Source of the DNA: Solen grandis
Lineage: Eukaryota; Mollusca; Bivalvia; Adapedonta; Solenidae
DNA: 64,000 nucleotides
Reading direction: 5' to 3'
Assembly: GCA_021229015.1 (NCBI GenBank)
Contig: CM037790.1
Span: forward strand, 52,632,771 to 52,696,770
Part shown: piece by piece, positions 45,790-56,999 of the stretch
How positions within the stretch are numbered: the stretch's first letter is position 1
Layout: each line of letters starts with the position of its first letter
The notes under the pieces: generated by a model
What the model was told of the DNA's origin: nothing
Seen by the model: only the letters and a program-made list of their open reading frames with translations
Databases searched by the model: none
Translations under genes and position numbers: made by a program

Positions 45790-46020
45790 ACAAGAAAATG
45801 TGTCTGTGAGACACTAATGCCCCACCAGAATATGGTCAGAACCAAATATTTGCTTGTATTTTTTAAAGATTATATAATGATGTACATTTTTACAAAGTTT
45901 CATGATGATGTGAAGTTACCTTTACAGAAAAAGCAGCTTAAACACTGAGGTAAACCTGATGCAGAATAACCAATTTTACCAAGTCACAGCCATAAAATCA
46001 AATAAATACTACCAGAAAAT
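45790..46020 (+). repeat. ACAAG-headed element, family F, truncated
   Basis: Start ACAAGAAAATGTGTCTGTGA with hairpin GTGTCTGTGAGACAC, then TAATGCCCC. Only about 230 bp of interior remain; no 3' end recognised. Confidence 0.45.
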
Positions 46021-46615
46021 AATCCATATCATGATGTACATGTATGTCATGTTTAGAGCTGTAACGAATACACCAGGTAGCGAATACGAATACACATCAT
46101 GATACAGGGTCACAATATGAATATTTATTCGTGAATATGAATACACTGTTATAAAACAGAAATAAAAATAATTACAAAAAAAAAATGTTGATAAACCAGA
46201 TGATCCATACCTAATGTTAATACCGGTATTTTTTTTTATTTTTACATATAAATAATTATGATACATTTTAATGTTCATTTGTGTTCATATTTTTTAATTA
46301 TCTTCCATGTTTTAAATTCAATATTTATTATCATATCAGGAACATGCAAGAAATAATAACATATAGATTTTATGGTCTGTGAGTCCGTCTGTCCTTGCAT
46401 CTGTCTGTCCGTCACATCTAAGGTTTATAGTTGCGTTTAAACCTTTTTCCTAAGAAGATGACTTCACATCTTGATGAAACTAGGTATACATGTACATCAT
46501 GATATGATCTATTTAATATTTATGTGAATTCATGCTGTGTTTGTGAGTTGGTGGGGAATAAAAAAGTTAACTACCAGTAAATTGGCCTGTGATGCAACAG
46601 AGCATTTCTATTCAA
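46021..46615. other. POLG intron sequence, no gene seen
   Basis: GAATACGAATACAC-type simple repeats at 46076-46150. Otherwise AT-rich and featureless. Confidence 0.4.
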
Positions 46616-47650
46616 ACAAGGCAGTCCAAAGGACAGCTATATCCCCCGCCGCTGGCCAAATATTAGAATTTGTTTGGTCATAGGATTATGTTCACCTTAA
46701 CCTGGCATGGTTGTAGCAGACATAGAAGATCAGTTTAAGACAATTTAACTTTCCGGAGTTATGTATGAATCTCAGAATTCGGAGGCACATATATTAAAAG
46801 TTTACTGACAAGTTTTACATGGGAAACAGTACAAAAAGTGAACATCAATGAAGTATAGGATGTGTTAGGTAACCACAAAATACATGTGTAATTCAATTAA
46901 AAACTTTATATATCATGTCGAAAATGTGTCCAAGCGTTCATGAGATATGGAGCTGACACGAAAATAACATTTGACATGCAAGTATGACCTTGACCTTGAG
47001 CCAGCGTGACCGCCTCATGCCTTCTGCACATCAGCTCAATGAGGTTAACATTTTAGCCGAGTTTGAAGAAAATGTGTCCAAGCGTTCATGAGATATGGAG
47101 CTGACACGAAAATAACATTTGACTCAAGTATGACCTTGACCTTGAGCCACATGACCGCCTCATGCCTTCTGCACATCAGCTTAATGAGGTTAACATTTTA
47201 GCCGAGTTTGAAGAAAATGTGTCCAAGCGTTCATGAGATATGGAGCGGACACGAAAATAACATTTGACCTTCAAGTATGACCTTGACCTTGAGCCAGCGT
47301 GACCGCCTCATGCCTTCTGCACATCAGCTCAATGAGGTTAACACTTTAGTCGAATTTGAAGAAAATGTGTCCAAGCGTTCATGAGATATGGAGCGGACAC
47401 GAAAATAACATTTGACCTTCAAGTATGACCTTGACCTTGAGCCAGCGTGACCGCCACATGCCTTCTGCACATCAGCTCAATGAGGTTAACACTTTAGCCA
47501 AGTTTGAAGAAAATGTGTCTAAGCGTTCATGAGATATGGAGCGGACACGAAAATGTTTCGGACACACTGACGGACTGACGGACGGACGGACGGACGGACG
47601 GACGAAGGGCATTCCTATAACCCCCCTCCCGCTTCGCGGCAGGGGATTAA
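46616..47650 (+). mobile_element. ACAAG-headed element, family C
   Basis: 5' ACAAGGCAGTCCAAAGGACAGC (hairpin), then ATCCCCCGCCGC. The 3' end GCGGCAGGGGATTAA inverts that motif. Four to five units of 145-148 bp start at 46920, 47068, 47213, 47361 and 47509 (AAATGTGTCCAAGCGTTCAT, TATGACCTTGACCTTGAGCC). A (GGAC)n tract (47566-47604) precedes the end. The end is TTAA instead of CTAA. Confidence 0.8.
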
Positions 47651-47834
47651 TAAAGCTGCTAACTTAACTTTGTAAGGTGTAGTACAGGAACGTATCTATT
47701 CATATATCCTATCCTAAGGTCTAACTGGCAATGAACATCACAAGGCATAAATGGTGTTCATACTAAGGATGTTCAGTTTCAGACAAGTTCATTATTTCTA
47801 AGCAGAGCAGGGCACCAATGCCTTGTACACCTAC

Positions 47835-47993
47835 CAGGATGGTTCCCCGGATCTTCTGTCTCTCACGGAACTCCTTCACCACCTTCTGGTTACTGTTGTT
47901 CTGGTCCGCCTTGAACAACACCCGCTGGAAGTTGGTCAGTCCACAAACGGCAATGTGCATTGACATTGTGTCCATGAATCTAAGTCGTGACTT
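47835..47993 (-). CDS. POLG: DNA polymerase gamma catalytic subunit, internal exon
   Basis: A 159-bp exon, acceptor CAG before 47993 and donor GTAGGT after 47835, phase 0 both ends (53 codons). It encodes KSRLRFMDTMSMHIAVCGLT then NFQRVLFKADQNNSNQKVV and RERQKIRGTIL. The RxRFxDTMSMHxA string follows exonuclease motif II in POLG and identifies the gene. Upstream exons (N-terminus, motifs I and II) were not found in the window; the assembly gap at 50001 or sequence beyond the window may contain them. Confidence 0.93.
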
Positions 47994-48086
47994 CTGTAAG
48001 GAAACCCATATAACAATTGGGGTCATAAAACGTAAATATTTAAGTGTGACTTGGTCCAGTGGTAACATTCATGACTGCAGATCAAA

Positions 48087-48790
48087 ACAAGATGTCCCTG
48101 AATCACTCATCTGAGAAATATTGCCTTCATTGCCTTTACATCAAAGTCATACTAAATATAATTCACGCAGAAGTGCAGCAAGATAATCATAATTCCACAC
48201 AAAAACTGTACCTGTAGTTCAATTTTTGATGGCCATAGCTATAAAATCAAGTGACCAGTTGGGTGAGACCAATTTTGACCCCAGGGCCATGGCTTGAAAA
48301 CTTGGTTCAGGTCCACTAGGCCATGTTACAAACGAAGTATCTAAACCCCAGATCTTATGGTTTCTGACAAGAAGATCTTTTAAAGTTTTCCTTATACAAG
48401 TCAATGTAAAATCAAGTGACCCCTGGAGCAGAATCAATTTTGATCTCAGGGCCATGATTTAACCCTTTCCCTCATAGAGGACACCATGAAAAGACCTGTG
48501 CGAACAGCATAAAACCAGATCAGCCTGCGAGTAATAAAATCGCAGGCTGATCAGGTTTTATGCTGTTCGCTGCTCCTCAGTGGTCTGGAAATGAGGATTT
48601 TATAATTAAATTTGGTAAGGTTTAACTGTGGTTCTCTGCAGATCAGGCTTTATGTGGTACCTTTGAGTGTGTCAAAATGAGTCTATATGAGGGAAAGGGT
48701 TAAATAAACTTGGTAGGTGTTCATTAGGTCATGTTGCAAACCAATATCTGAACACCAGGCTTGTGGTTTCTGACAAGAAGATCTTTCTAG
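48087..48790 (+). repeat. Diverged family A-like element, split by MITE copy 3
   Basis: It begins ACAAGATGTCCCTGAATCAC with CACTCATCTGAGAAA. Two units share CAGGGCCATG, AACTTGGT and GGTTTCTGACAAGAAGATCT (48360, 48765). No CTAA end. The MITE at 48473-48699 lies within the second unit. Confidence 0.5.
48473..48699 (-). mobile_element. TTAA-flanked palindromic MITE, copy 3
   Basis: Reverse orientation to copies 1 and 2. TTAA at 48469-48472 and 48700-48703. CCCTTTCCCTCATAGAGG at one end, GAGGGAAAGGG at the other. Confidence 0.85.
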
Positions 48791-50000
48791 TTTTTTTTTC
48801 CTTTTTCCTATTTAAGGTAGAAGGTTTGGTGATATGATAATTTGTAATTAACTGACCAAACAAAACACCCATAAGGCAAAAGAATGGATTACCTGATTAC
48901 CTAACATAAACCCAACAGATTATCAGGGACTCTAAGATCAATATCCAAAGCAAAACCTGGCAGATCCATGGAAAATCTCTCATACCAGAAACAATGCGTC
49001 GCAAAATCTAGTTTTCAATTCAATCTTTTTTGCCCTATCTTTCATCATGTTAACTTTATACTGCCTCAAATTAATAATTGGCCCTTAATAAGCTTCATTT
49101 CCACAGTCCAATAAACCATTTCAAGCAATCGATCTCAAAGATAAAAGATGATATTTTCCAAAGAAATATACATGATTTATCTCCCTTGACCCATATGAGT
49201 TGTATCAATGTTTCCTCATAAAATTGCTGCATTTAAAATGAAATCCTCTCAGAAATAAAAGAGGCAACACTTTCTACTAACATTCAAGGACCAAACTTCC
49301 CCATTTCATATTTTTGGTGTGGTTGACACTTTTACTAAGGATTCAATGCTACTAGGGTGTGTCATGTTAGAAAGTAATTTCTTGAAAAAAAATTATGCAA
49401 TATGCCAACAGAGTAGTTGTTCATACAATATTATAGCTCAATTTCTACACATTCATCTGTGGCAAAGAAAATTCATTATTTCATAAACCATTTAAAGCAG
49501 CTCATTCACTGATGACCATTGACTAAATATTTTATTTTTAAATATATGTGTGTATTAAGTCTATAAATACCCTTCTACAGATGCATAGATCATCCAACGC
49601 AACCTTCAGTGATTGTAAAACAAAATGCCCATTACAGGCAATACCAACACAAACGGTATTGAAACTATATTTAGAATTATAAAACCTATATTTAGAATTT
49701 CCATTTTCATTTGCTGTCACTTGGCTGACCACATTCACTCTTCACGCATGCGCAAACTTCATAGGCTGTACTTACAACCTCGCTGCCTTAAACTGGTGAA
49801 GATGCCATACTGCGGAGCATGTCACATGGTTCCACAACCAGCTGCTTCGAGGATATTGTATTCTATGTTGAACTGATTTTGCCACAGTTATGTTAACAAA
49901 AATAGTGTTTTTCCATGTAATGTGACCTACACTTGCCGAGTTTATTTTTCATGAAACAAAGACTTCACCTACAAGATCGACTGAGTGTAGAATTTTTTTA
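48791..50000. other. Intergenic or POLG intron, no gene seen
   Basis: No coding region supported. A stretch of about 80 codons open on the plus strand at 49625-49876 has no recognisable domain. Confidence 0.4.
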
Positions 50001-50100
50001 NNNNNNNNNNNNNNNNNNNNNNNNNNNNNNNNNNNNNNNNNNNNNNNNNNNNNNNNNNNNNNNNNNNNNNNNNNNNNNNNNNNNNNNNNNNNNNNNNNNN
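50001..50100. other. Assembly gap of 100 N
   Basis: Exactly 100 N, a placeholder for a gap of unknown length. Confidence 0.98.
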
Positions 50101-51029
50101 CTTTTTTTGTCATTGCTTTAAAACAGTGTTCAAATGAAAGTTTTAATTTTCGTCACAAAGAATTTATACTCCGCTCATTTGAAACCCTTTGTTTAATTTT
50201 ACCCTCAGGGGAAAAAGTATTAAATTTTGTTAGGCTATACCCTTTTCGACATGAAAAGTAGTTAAAGTATTTAGCGTTTTGGCGTTTTTGGGTTTCCCTT
50301 GTTTTGCCATAAATTCCTGGAATTGAATTGGGATATTTTGAAAGGTAAATCCCAGCCTACAAATGAGAATATGAATATCGTTAGCATAAAAAAAAAAGTT
50401 TTTAGATGGTCTAAAATGTGGGGTGCGTGTAAATTTTTCAAGGCTTGCAAAAGTGCTAGCAAATGTGTTGCAAATAGGTTTTTTGTTTGTGCCGTGTACT
50501 GTATTAACTTCTGTTATTTTGGAAACAGTCAATTTTCGACAAAAAAAAAAAAAAAAATCAAGATAAGATTAATTGAAATTTGATTTTATTTATATATATT
50601 TTTTTTTTTTTTTTTTTTTAAGTCGTTGCGCAAGATTTTAAGCTTGGTAAAATGGCGTGACCTTTTATATTTTTATGATGCTGATATGAAATATCTTATT
50701 TTCATGTAATTTTCTTATTGAGCCCAATTTCTAAATTGGTAGTTAAAAAAGCTCTTAAAAAAGAAATTTTTTACCCTAATGTATAAATTTTTTCAGTGTT
50801 TCTGGATTTTGATGTTAAACCCTTAAAAAAAACAAATTATCAGCAAAATTAGCTTCTTTCATTTAGTTTTTTTTGTTAAATTTTGTATTGGTAAACCAAT
50901 TTTAATAAACAAAATTTTTTGGAAACGTCAATTATTAGCTTAATTTTATTCTACATTTATTTACAAAAATGTTTTATTGAGATATGGTAAATTTTTGCAT
51001 AGAGGTGAAATTAAAATTTTTCCCTCACG

Positions 51030-52290
51030 TCTTAATTTTCATTCCCCTTTGGCAATTTCAACATTAGAAATATCTTGTTAATATTAAAAATTCTTATCAT
51101 TAATGACGTCAGTGAGTTATGACGTTTTTTTCAAAAAAAGTTTAAGACTTTAGAGAAATATATTGAAAAAATATCATTTTTTCTATCTAAATAGGACGAT
51201 TTTTAAGTTTAAAAATTTACGCCCTTTGGGTTTCGAATCGAATTCGCTATGAACCATGGACTTTTCGAATTTTAAAAAAAAACGGACACCGGATGCACCG
51301 AACTTAATTAAAATTCTGTAAAAATTTGATGAAAAATCGGTTCAAAAACAGGCTCGGCCGGTACAACTTTTGTTGCATATTTAAGTGTGCGTATAGCGTC
51401 ATGGCTTTGAAATTCATAAAAAAAAACTTTAGCGATTGAGCATGTGTCATTAAATTTTCTTCCCCTTCGAAAATTTCAACATATAGAAATCTCTTGTTAA
51501 TATTAAAAAACTTTATCATAAATGCGTCACGTGAGTATATGACATTTATTTGAAAAAATTTTTAAAAAATTTGAGCCTTATGACTAAATATAAACTTTCT
51601 ATCAGAAATAGGACCGATTTTTAAGCATTTAAAAAATTGACTTGGGTTTTTCAATCTTGGATTCGCATAAACCAGGGACTTTTCGAATTTTGAAAAACGG
51701 ACCCGGGATGAAAACTAAAAATTTATCCAATTCTGTGAAAATTGAGAAAACGGTTACAAACAATGGCGTAGACCGCGTAAAAACTTTTGTGCATATTTCA
51801 ATGTGAGTCTTTTGAGTCATAGGCATATGAAAAATAGAAATAAAAATTTCAGCGTTTGAGATGTGTCAAAAAATTTTTCATTCCCCTTCGACAATTTCAA
51901 ATATAAAAATATTCTTTTTAAATATTGAAATAATTTTTTAAAATGACGTCCGTGACGATATGAATTTTTTCCCCACCAATTTTTTTAAAATTCAGGGGCC
52001 CTATATTGATAAAATCTTTTATTTAAATATGACGTTTTATAAGCATTTAAAAATTTCAAACCTTGGTTCGTTTGGATTCCCCATAAAAACCTGGATTTTT
52101 CGAATTTTGAAAAACGGACCTGGATGCACAAACTTTAAACAACACATTTTGTGAATTTTGAGAAAGTGGGTCCGAATAAGGGTGTGCGGTAAAACTTTTT
52201 CAGGTGACGTCAGTTGAGTTATATGACGTATATGAATATGAAATTCAATGATCCAAAAATTGGTTTGAAATCATGCCATTAAAAATTTTG
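51030..52290. repeat. ~420-bp tandem repeat, three diverged copies
   Basis: The landmark TTCCCCTTCGACAATTTCAA and neighbours recur at 51043, 51461 and 51882. Shared words include GACTTTTCGAATTTT, AACGGACCCGGATG and TATGACGTTTT. Differences between copies are largely in homopolymer length. Confidence 0.7.
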
Positions 52291-52389
52291 ATCGTTTAGG
52301 GCAATGGGAACCATCGAAATTTTAAAACAAATATAAGAGGAAAAATAAAGAAAAATAATAAGAAAAAGAAGAGAGAATAAACAGTACAA

Positions 52390-52780
52390 AAACCCAAAAT
52401 TTACTTTCTCCCGTAGGGGAAAGTCCTAATAATAAACATAACAAACCCAATAGGATTTGCTTTTGGCAGAAAGTCCCAAAAATAAAAAAACGACAAACCC
52501 AATTGCTTTTGCCCGTAGGCAGAAAGCCCCAATAACAAACCCAATAGGCTTTTGCTTTAGCAGAAGTCCAATAAAAAAAAAGTACAAACCAAAAGGCTTT
52601 CTGCGAAAGGGCAGAAAGTTTTATAAAAAAAACAAACCCAAAAAGGACTTTCTCCCCTTTAGGCAGAAATTTAAAATAAAAAACAGTAGAAAAACCCAAA
52701 TAGGATTTTCCCTGTATCCCGAAAGTCCAAAATAATAAAAACATAAAAAAACCCAAAAATGGGATTTTCTGCTTTAGGCG
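52390..52780. repeat. Degraded copy of the GGCAGAAAGTCC hairpin array
   Basis: Units with CAAACCCAATAGG and GGCAGAAAGTCC resemble the clean array at 56130-56490, but nearly every unit has missing or extra bases in homopolymers. Confidence 0.65.
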
Positions 52781-54909
52781 TGGGATGAAAGAAAAAACGA
52801 GTTTTTAAATTCTTCCATAAATATTTTAATTAAAAAATTAAAAAAAGGGAAAATTTTATGAAAAAACAATTTAAAAAGACTCTAATTTTTATGATGGGTT
52901 ATAAAAGCATTGTTGTAAAAAATTTGTACAAAAACATGAAAATTTTGGGGAGTGGAACAAGATGAATGGCAATTTTTAAAAAGGGTTTTTTTTTGCAAAT
53001 AAGAAAAAAGTCCACGAGATGTGTACAACAACAGGAATGTAGAAAAAAAAAAGACAATTTTAAAATAAGTTTATTTTCAAAAAAAAAATTGTCCCGTAAA
53101 AAATGACTAAAACAAATTATCCCAAAAGACAGGGGGGACCTTTAAACGTAAACGGGTTTAAACCTGCACCATAAAAAAATTTTTAAAAAAATTTAAAATG
53201 GAAATTTTGAAATGATTTGTATAACAAATTTTCAGAGTACCCCCAAATGTTCTTTTTTAAAAAACCCGGTAATTTTAAATTTTAAATCCTATGAACTAAA
53301 AAAAACTCATGAAAATCCGCGCAAAAAACCCAATTTAGTTCCAGGCGACCCATGTAATGAGCATTTTATCTGCCCCGTTGTAGTTAGGACAAAACCTTTT
53401 TTTTTTTCCCCTTTTAAAATTTTATTTTTTAAATGAAAAAGCTTGTTCGGGTCGTTTTTATCAGTTGAAAACGTATAAAAATATTTTTTAAAACAGGCAT
53501 TACTTTTATGATCAGCCCCCTTTAAAGCAAAGATTCTTTGTTTAAAGGAAGTTACAAAAAAAAAGATGTCTTGAGGGCCCCGGAATAAACCGGGGGGTAT
53601 CAGGGGGTTTACATTTTTTTTCATTTTTTTTTAAAAAAAAAATTTAAAAAATAATTCTAGTTAACTTAAAAATTTTCCCCCCTGATCCGGGGTTTGCAAA
53701 ATTTTATCACCTGAAAAAACAGGGGTTTCCCCAATAAACAAAAATTAACCTATGATCTAGACGGACTTAGTTTAAAAAAAGAAGAATGGGGGAATGTTTT
53801 AAAAATTTATTCTTCCGTTTTAAAGAACTTTCCGAGGAAAAGCGGGGCCGAAAGACCGACGCAAAAACAAAATTTGTACGCTCTAAAAAATAGTTCATTT
53901 TTTTTTCTAGGACATATATTTTTAAAAGACGGTAATAAAAAAAAATCAATTTTGAAAAAATAGGTTTTGGTTTGGTTTTTTGTTCAAATATTATTGAATA
54001 GACCTTAAATAAAAAACGTTTTTAAAGTTTTTTTTTGGTTTTGGCAAATTTAAAATTTTCAATGAGGCATCTCGGCAGGGGGGAAAAATTCAATTACTAA
54101 AAATTTTAAGGGGTTTTCATGTAAAAACCGTGGATTCTTTTTTGTTTTTTTTAAATTTCTTTTTTCCCCAAAGTAGCTTTTCCTCAATTAGGGAAAAAGG
54201 GAAATTGTATTTAATTACTGAAATCACTTTCATTTTTTACATAAAAAAGAAAAGAAAAAAAACCCCAAACTGAAATGATACATCCCCGGCCCCCCTATTT
54301 ACAGAAATTTTTTATGGGCCATAACGAGCGTTAACCAATAACGGGGGCCCCTTTTTATTCAGCTTAGAATTATTTCCCGCTTTTTTAGCGTAAAATTTAA
54401 ATTGGGTTTTAAAAAAGATGCAAATTTTGAAATCAAAAATTTATCCCAGTACGCCAAAAAAAAAGACTGCATTTTTAAAAGATGTTTGTAAAGGGAGGGC
54501 TTGCAACGCTGCTTATGGTAGCAAAAAAGGTTGATCGGCCCAACATTTTGGGGGGCTATATTTAGGATCTTGTTTATAGAATTCCTTTTTTTTTTCTACC
54601 AGAAAAAAGTTCTAAATTTTTGTTTTCTGTCTTATAAACTAAATGGAGAAAATTTTTTCTTATTTTTTTCAGAAACGTTTGGGTTAGGGAAAGGGCAAAA
54701 ATAAATTTAAAATAATCGATGCTGGAGAAAAACTTTTTTAAAAAAAAGAAAAAAAAAAAGAAAGAAACGCGAGCAAAAAAAAAAATTCGCCCCTTCATTC
54801 TGAAAATTTTTTGGGAAAATTTTGACTGGCAAAAATTTTCCAGCAACAGGAAAACAATAAAAAATTTAAATTTTTCTTCTGTATGGTTCATTAGTGCAGG
54901 GGGGTTTAA

Positions 54910-54974
54910 AATAGTCAGGCTAGTCCCCCTGCAAAGGGCGTTAAAAAAGGGGTGTGGGTTCGAGTCCCACGGAG

Positions 54975-55025
<51 letters not shown>
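54910..55025 (+). repeat. tRNA-like SINE relic with 51-bp poly-A
   Basis: A T-arm-like hairpin GTGGGTTCGAGTCCCAC (54954-54970) contains a good box B (GGTTCGAGTCC). Upstream GTCAGGCTAGTCC could be a weak box A. It is followed at once by 51 A (54975-55025). A complete tRNA cannot be folded because the acceptor and anticodon arms are unclear, so a tRNA-derived SINE head or broken tRNA is more likely. Confidence 0.45.
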
Positions 55026-55027
<2 letters not shown>

Positions 55028-55990
55028 TTCCCAAATTTTTTTTAAAAATTTTTTTTTTGCAATATAAATACATATTTTTTGTTTATTGAATACATTAATT
55101 TATTAACAAGAAAATGTGTAAAAAAAATTAAAAATGGAAAAAAAAAAACAAAATAAATAATAATTTTGTTTTTTTAAGTTTTCCTTTCCACAATTCTATA
55201 ATCTTGAAAATTTTGGGCAAGAGAAAAAGGGGGGAAAGTAAGAGTACGAGTGCTTTTTGTGGGAAACCCATTGAAACAAATAATGTTTTTCATCTTTTTT
55301 TAAACGACCCTGTTCAAGCAAAGTTAAAAGCGGAGTAAAAAACATTGGGGTTTTTTTGGGTTTGTCGCTTGAAAACTTAGTATTCGTTTATTAAATTTAT
55401 TTTGAAAAACAAAAGAAATAACATCATAAAATTTTAAAAAACCCCTGTTTTTCAGCGTATTAGTGTTTGATTTTAGGGTCCCTATAAATGCCCTTTTAAA
55501 AATTTTTTTGGAAAAATTTTTGCCCATTTTCCCCGTAAGAAAATTTATTTTTTTTTTGATTTTAAAATTTGTCTAATGAGCAATACTTTTAATTTTCATA
55601 TTATTATGATACCGAAAAAGGGAGGGACCTGGGATTTAGCCGTATTTAAAATCCTATTATTTTGAATAAAATATGTTTTGAATTAAATACCTTTGGTTTT
55701 CGACGGCTTCGTACTTCGGGGAAGTGATTTCAGAATTTTTAAAATAGGACAAAATCGAAGGTCTACATTCCTAGCAGGTAATTTTATTATACAAAAAGTT
55801 TAAAATAATAACGGTTTGTAATCTGTTTTACAACCCATGTTCCCGTAGTCAAAAGTTGTTATTATCGTTAGCAGAAGATGTGTAAGTACGAAAAGTACGT
55901 GTATACTTGATTTTGCGTTGTGCCGCAATATAAACCGCTACGAGCGTGACCACTCCGCAGATAAAATTAACATAAATAAAAAAAATATCT

Positions 55991-56129
55991 ACAGAATGGT
56001 TATATCTGTTCATCATCATTTATTTTTTTTAATTCAAAAACGTATATTTTATACATTTTTCTAACCTTTGTACAAAATTAAAAGTAATGACAGGCACGAA
56101 GAAATCATTGTACAGCTTAGCCTGCAAAA
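55991..56129. other. Intergenic, no gene seen
   Basis: AT-rich sequence between the low-quality block and the hairpin array. Confidence 0.4.
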
Positions 56130-56490
56130 CAGTACAAACCCAATAGGACTTTCTGCCAGTAGGCAGAAAGTCCTAATAATAAACATAACAAACCCAAAGG
56201 ACTTTCTGCCGAAAGGGCAGAAAGTCCTAATAAAAATACAGTACAAACCCAATATGTCTTTCTGCCGAAAGGGCAGAAAGTCTTAATAAAAAAACAGTAC
56301 AAACCCAATAGGACTTTCTGCTTGAGGCAGGAAAGCCCTAATAATAATAAGAATAAAAAAACAGTACAAACCCAATAGGACTTTCTGCCGAAAGGGCAGA
56401 AAGTCCTAATAATAATAAATAAAAAAACAATACAAACCCAATATGACTTTCTGCCGAAAGGGCAGAAAGTCCTAATAAGAAAAATAAACA
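56130..56490. repeat. Tandem array of perfect hairpins
   Basis: About six units of roughly 60-75 bp. Most units contain AGGACTTTCTGCC, a short GAAAG loop and GGCAGAAAGTCCT, a 12-13 bp stem, linked by AATAATAAATAAAAAA and CAGTACAAACCCAAT. The minus strand happens to stay open over the array with a recurring RTFCPFGRKSYWVC; codon content follows the DNA repeat, so I do not call it a gene. Confidence 0.85.
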
Positions 56491-56639
56491 TAAAAACCCT
56501 ATACGTTTTTCCGCAGGTTTGCGGAAAGCCGTTAATTAAACAGGACCGTTGCATTAGTTATGCAACGTCTGTCTCAGTTGTGACTGTCGTTAATACAAAT
56601 ATTTGTTATTATATAATACATATGGTTACTGTCTGGCTG

Positions 56640-56900
56640 GCTGGTATCCAGCCTATATATAAGCTGACCGGTCAATGGTCTAGTAGAGAGATCTTGTGGG
56701 ATACCTAGATAGATCTTGTGGGATACCTAGGGAGATCTTGTGGGATACCTAGAGAGAGATCTTGTTAGAGCCTCGAGACCCGACCATGGGCTAGGCACGT
56801 TACATGGCAGCGCTCAGTCTGAGTGGGCCATGGCCTGTCATGCTAAATAAAGTGTAAACTGGATGAAGGCTACTTGTCTTGAATACGGCCATTATACGAC
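56640..56900 (+). repeat. LTR-like segment with 22-bp tandem repeat
   Basis: TATATATAAGCTG at 56655 looks like a TATA box, and CTAAATAAAGTGTAAACTGG at 56842 like a polyadenylation site, about 190 bp apart, as in the U3-R-U5 of an LTR. Between them, AGATCTTGTGGGATACCTAG is repeated three to four times (56692-56770, period 22-28 bp). No coding part of an LTR element is near. Confidence 0.4.
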
Positions 56901-56999
56901 AATTATTAGCAAACATTATTCCATTTCTTTGTATTAACTTATATATTCAATACCTTTGAAATAAGCAAACGGAAAGCCGCTTCGTTTGTATCTTAAACA

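Larger units (their letters stand above)
50101..55990. other. Low-complexity sequence of doubtful quality
   Basis: Next to the gap the base composition changes to very AT-rich with dozens of homopolymer runs (A, T, also GGGG and CCCC) of 5 to 51 bases. No gene is recognised. Long open frames here are Phe/Lys-rich translations of such runs. Confidence 0.55.

Noticed and set aside
49625..49876. 83-codon plus-strand ORF as an exon
   Set aside because: No domain, no convincing splice sites, and it does not fit POLG on the other strand.
52322..52756. 144-codon Phe-rich minus-strand ORF
   Set aside because: Low-complexity translation of A/T homopolymers in a doubtful sequence block.
54901..54975. 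Functional tRNA gene
   Set aside because: Only the T-arm/box B is convincing; acceptor and anticodon stems do not pair and a poly-A follows directly.
54719..55045. Lys-rich ORF with a 17-Lys tail
   Set aside because: The tail is the translated poly-A of a SINE-like relic; no protein feature.
56130..56490. CRISPR-like array of palindromic repeats
   Set aside because: Spacers are A/T simple sequence, not unique DNA; no cas genes; eukaryotic context.
56117..56554. 145-codon minus-strand ORF with repeating FCPFGRKSYWVC
   Set aside because: The translation only mirrors the hairpin DNA repeat, including its irregular spacers; no start context or domain.
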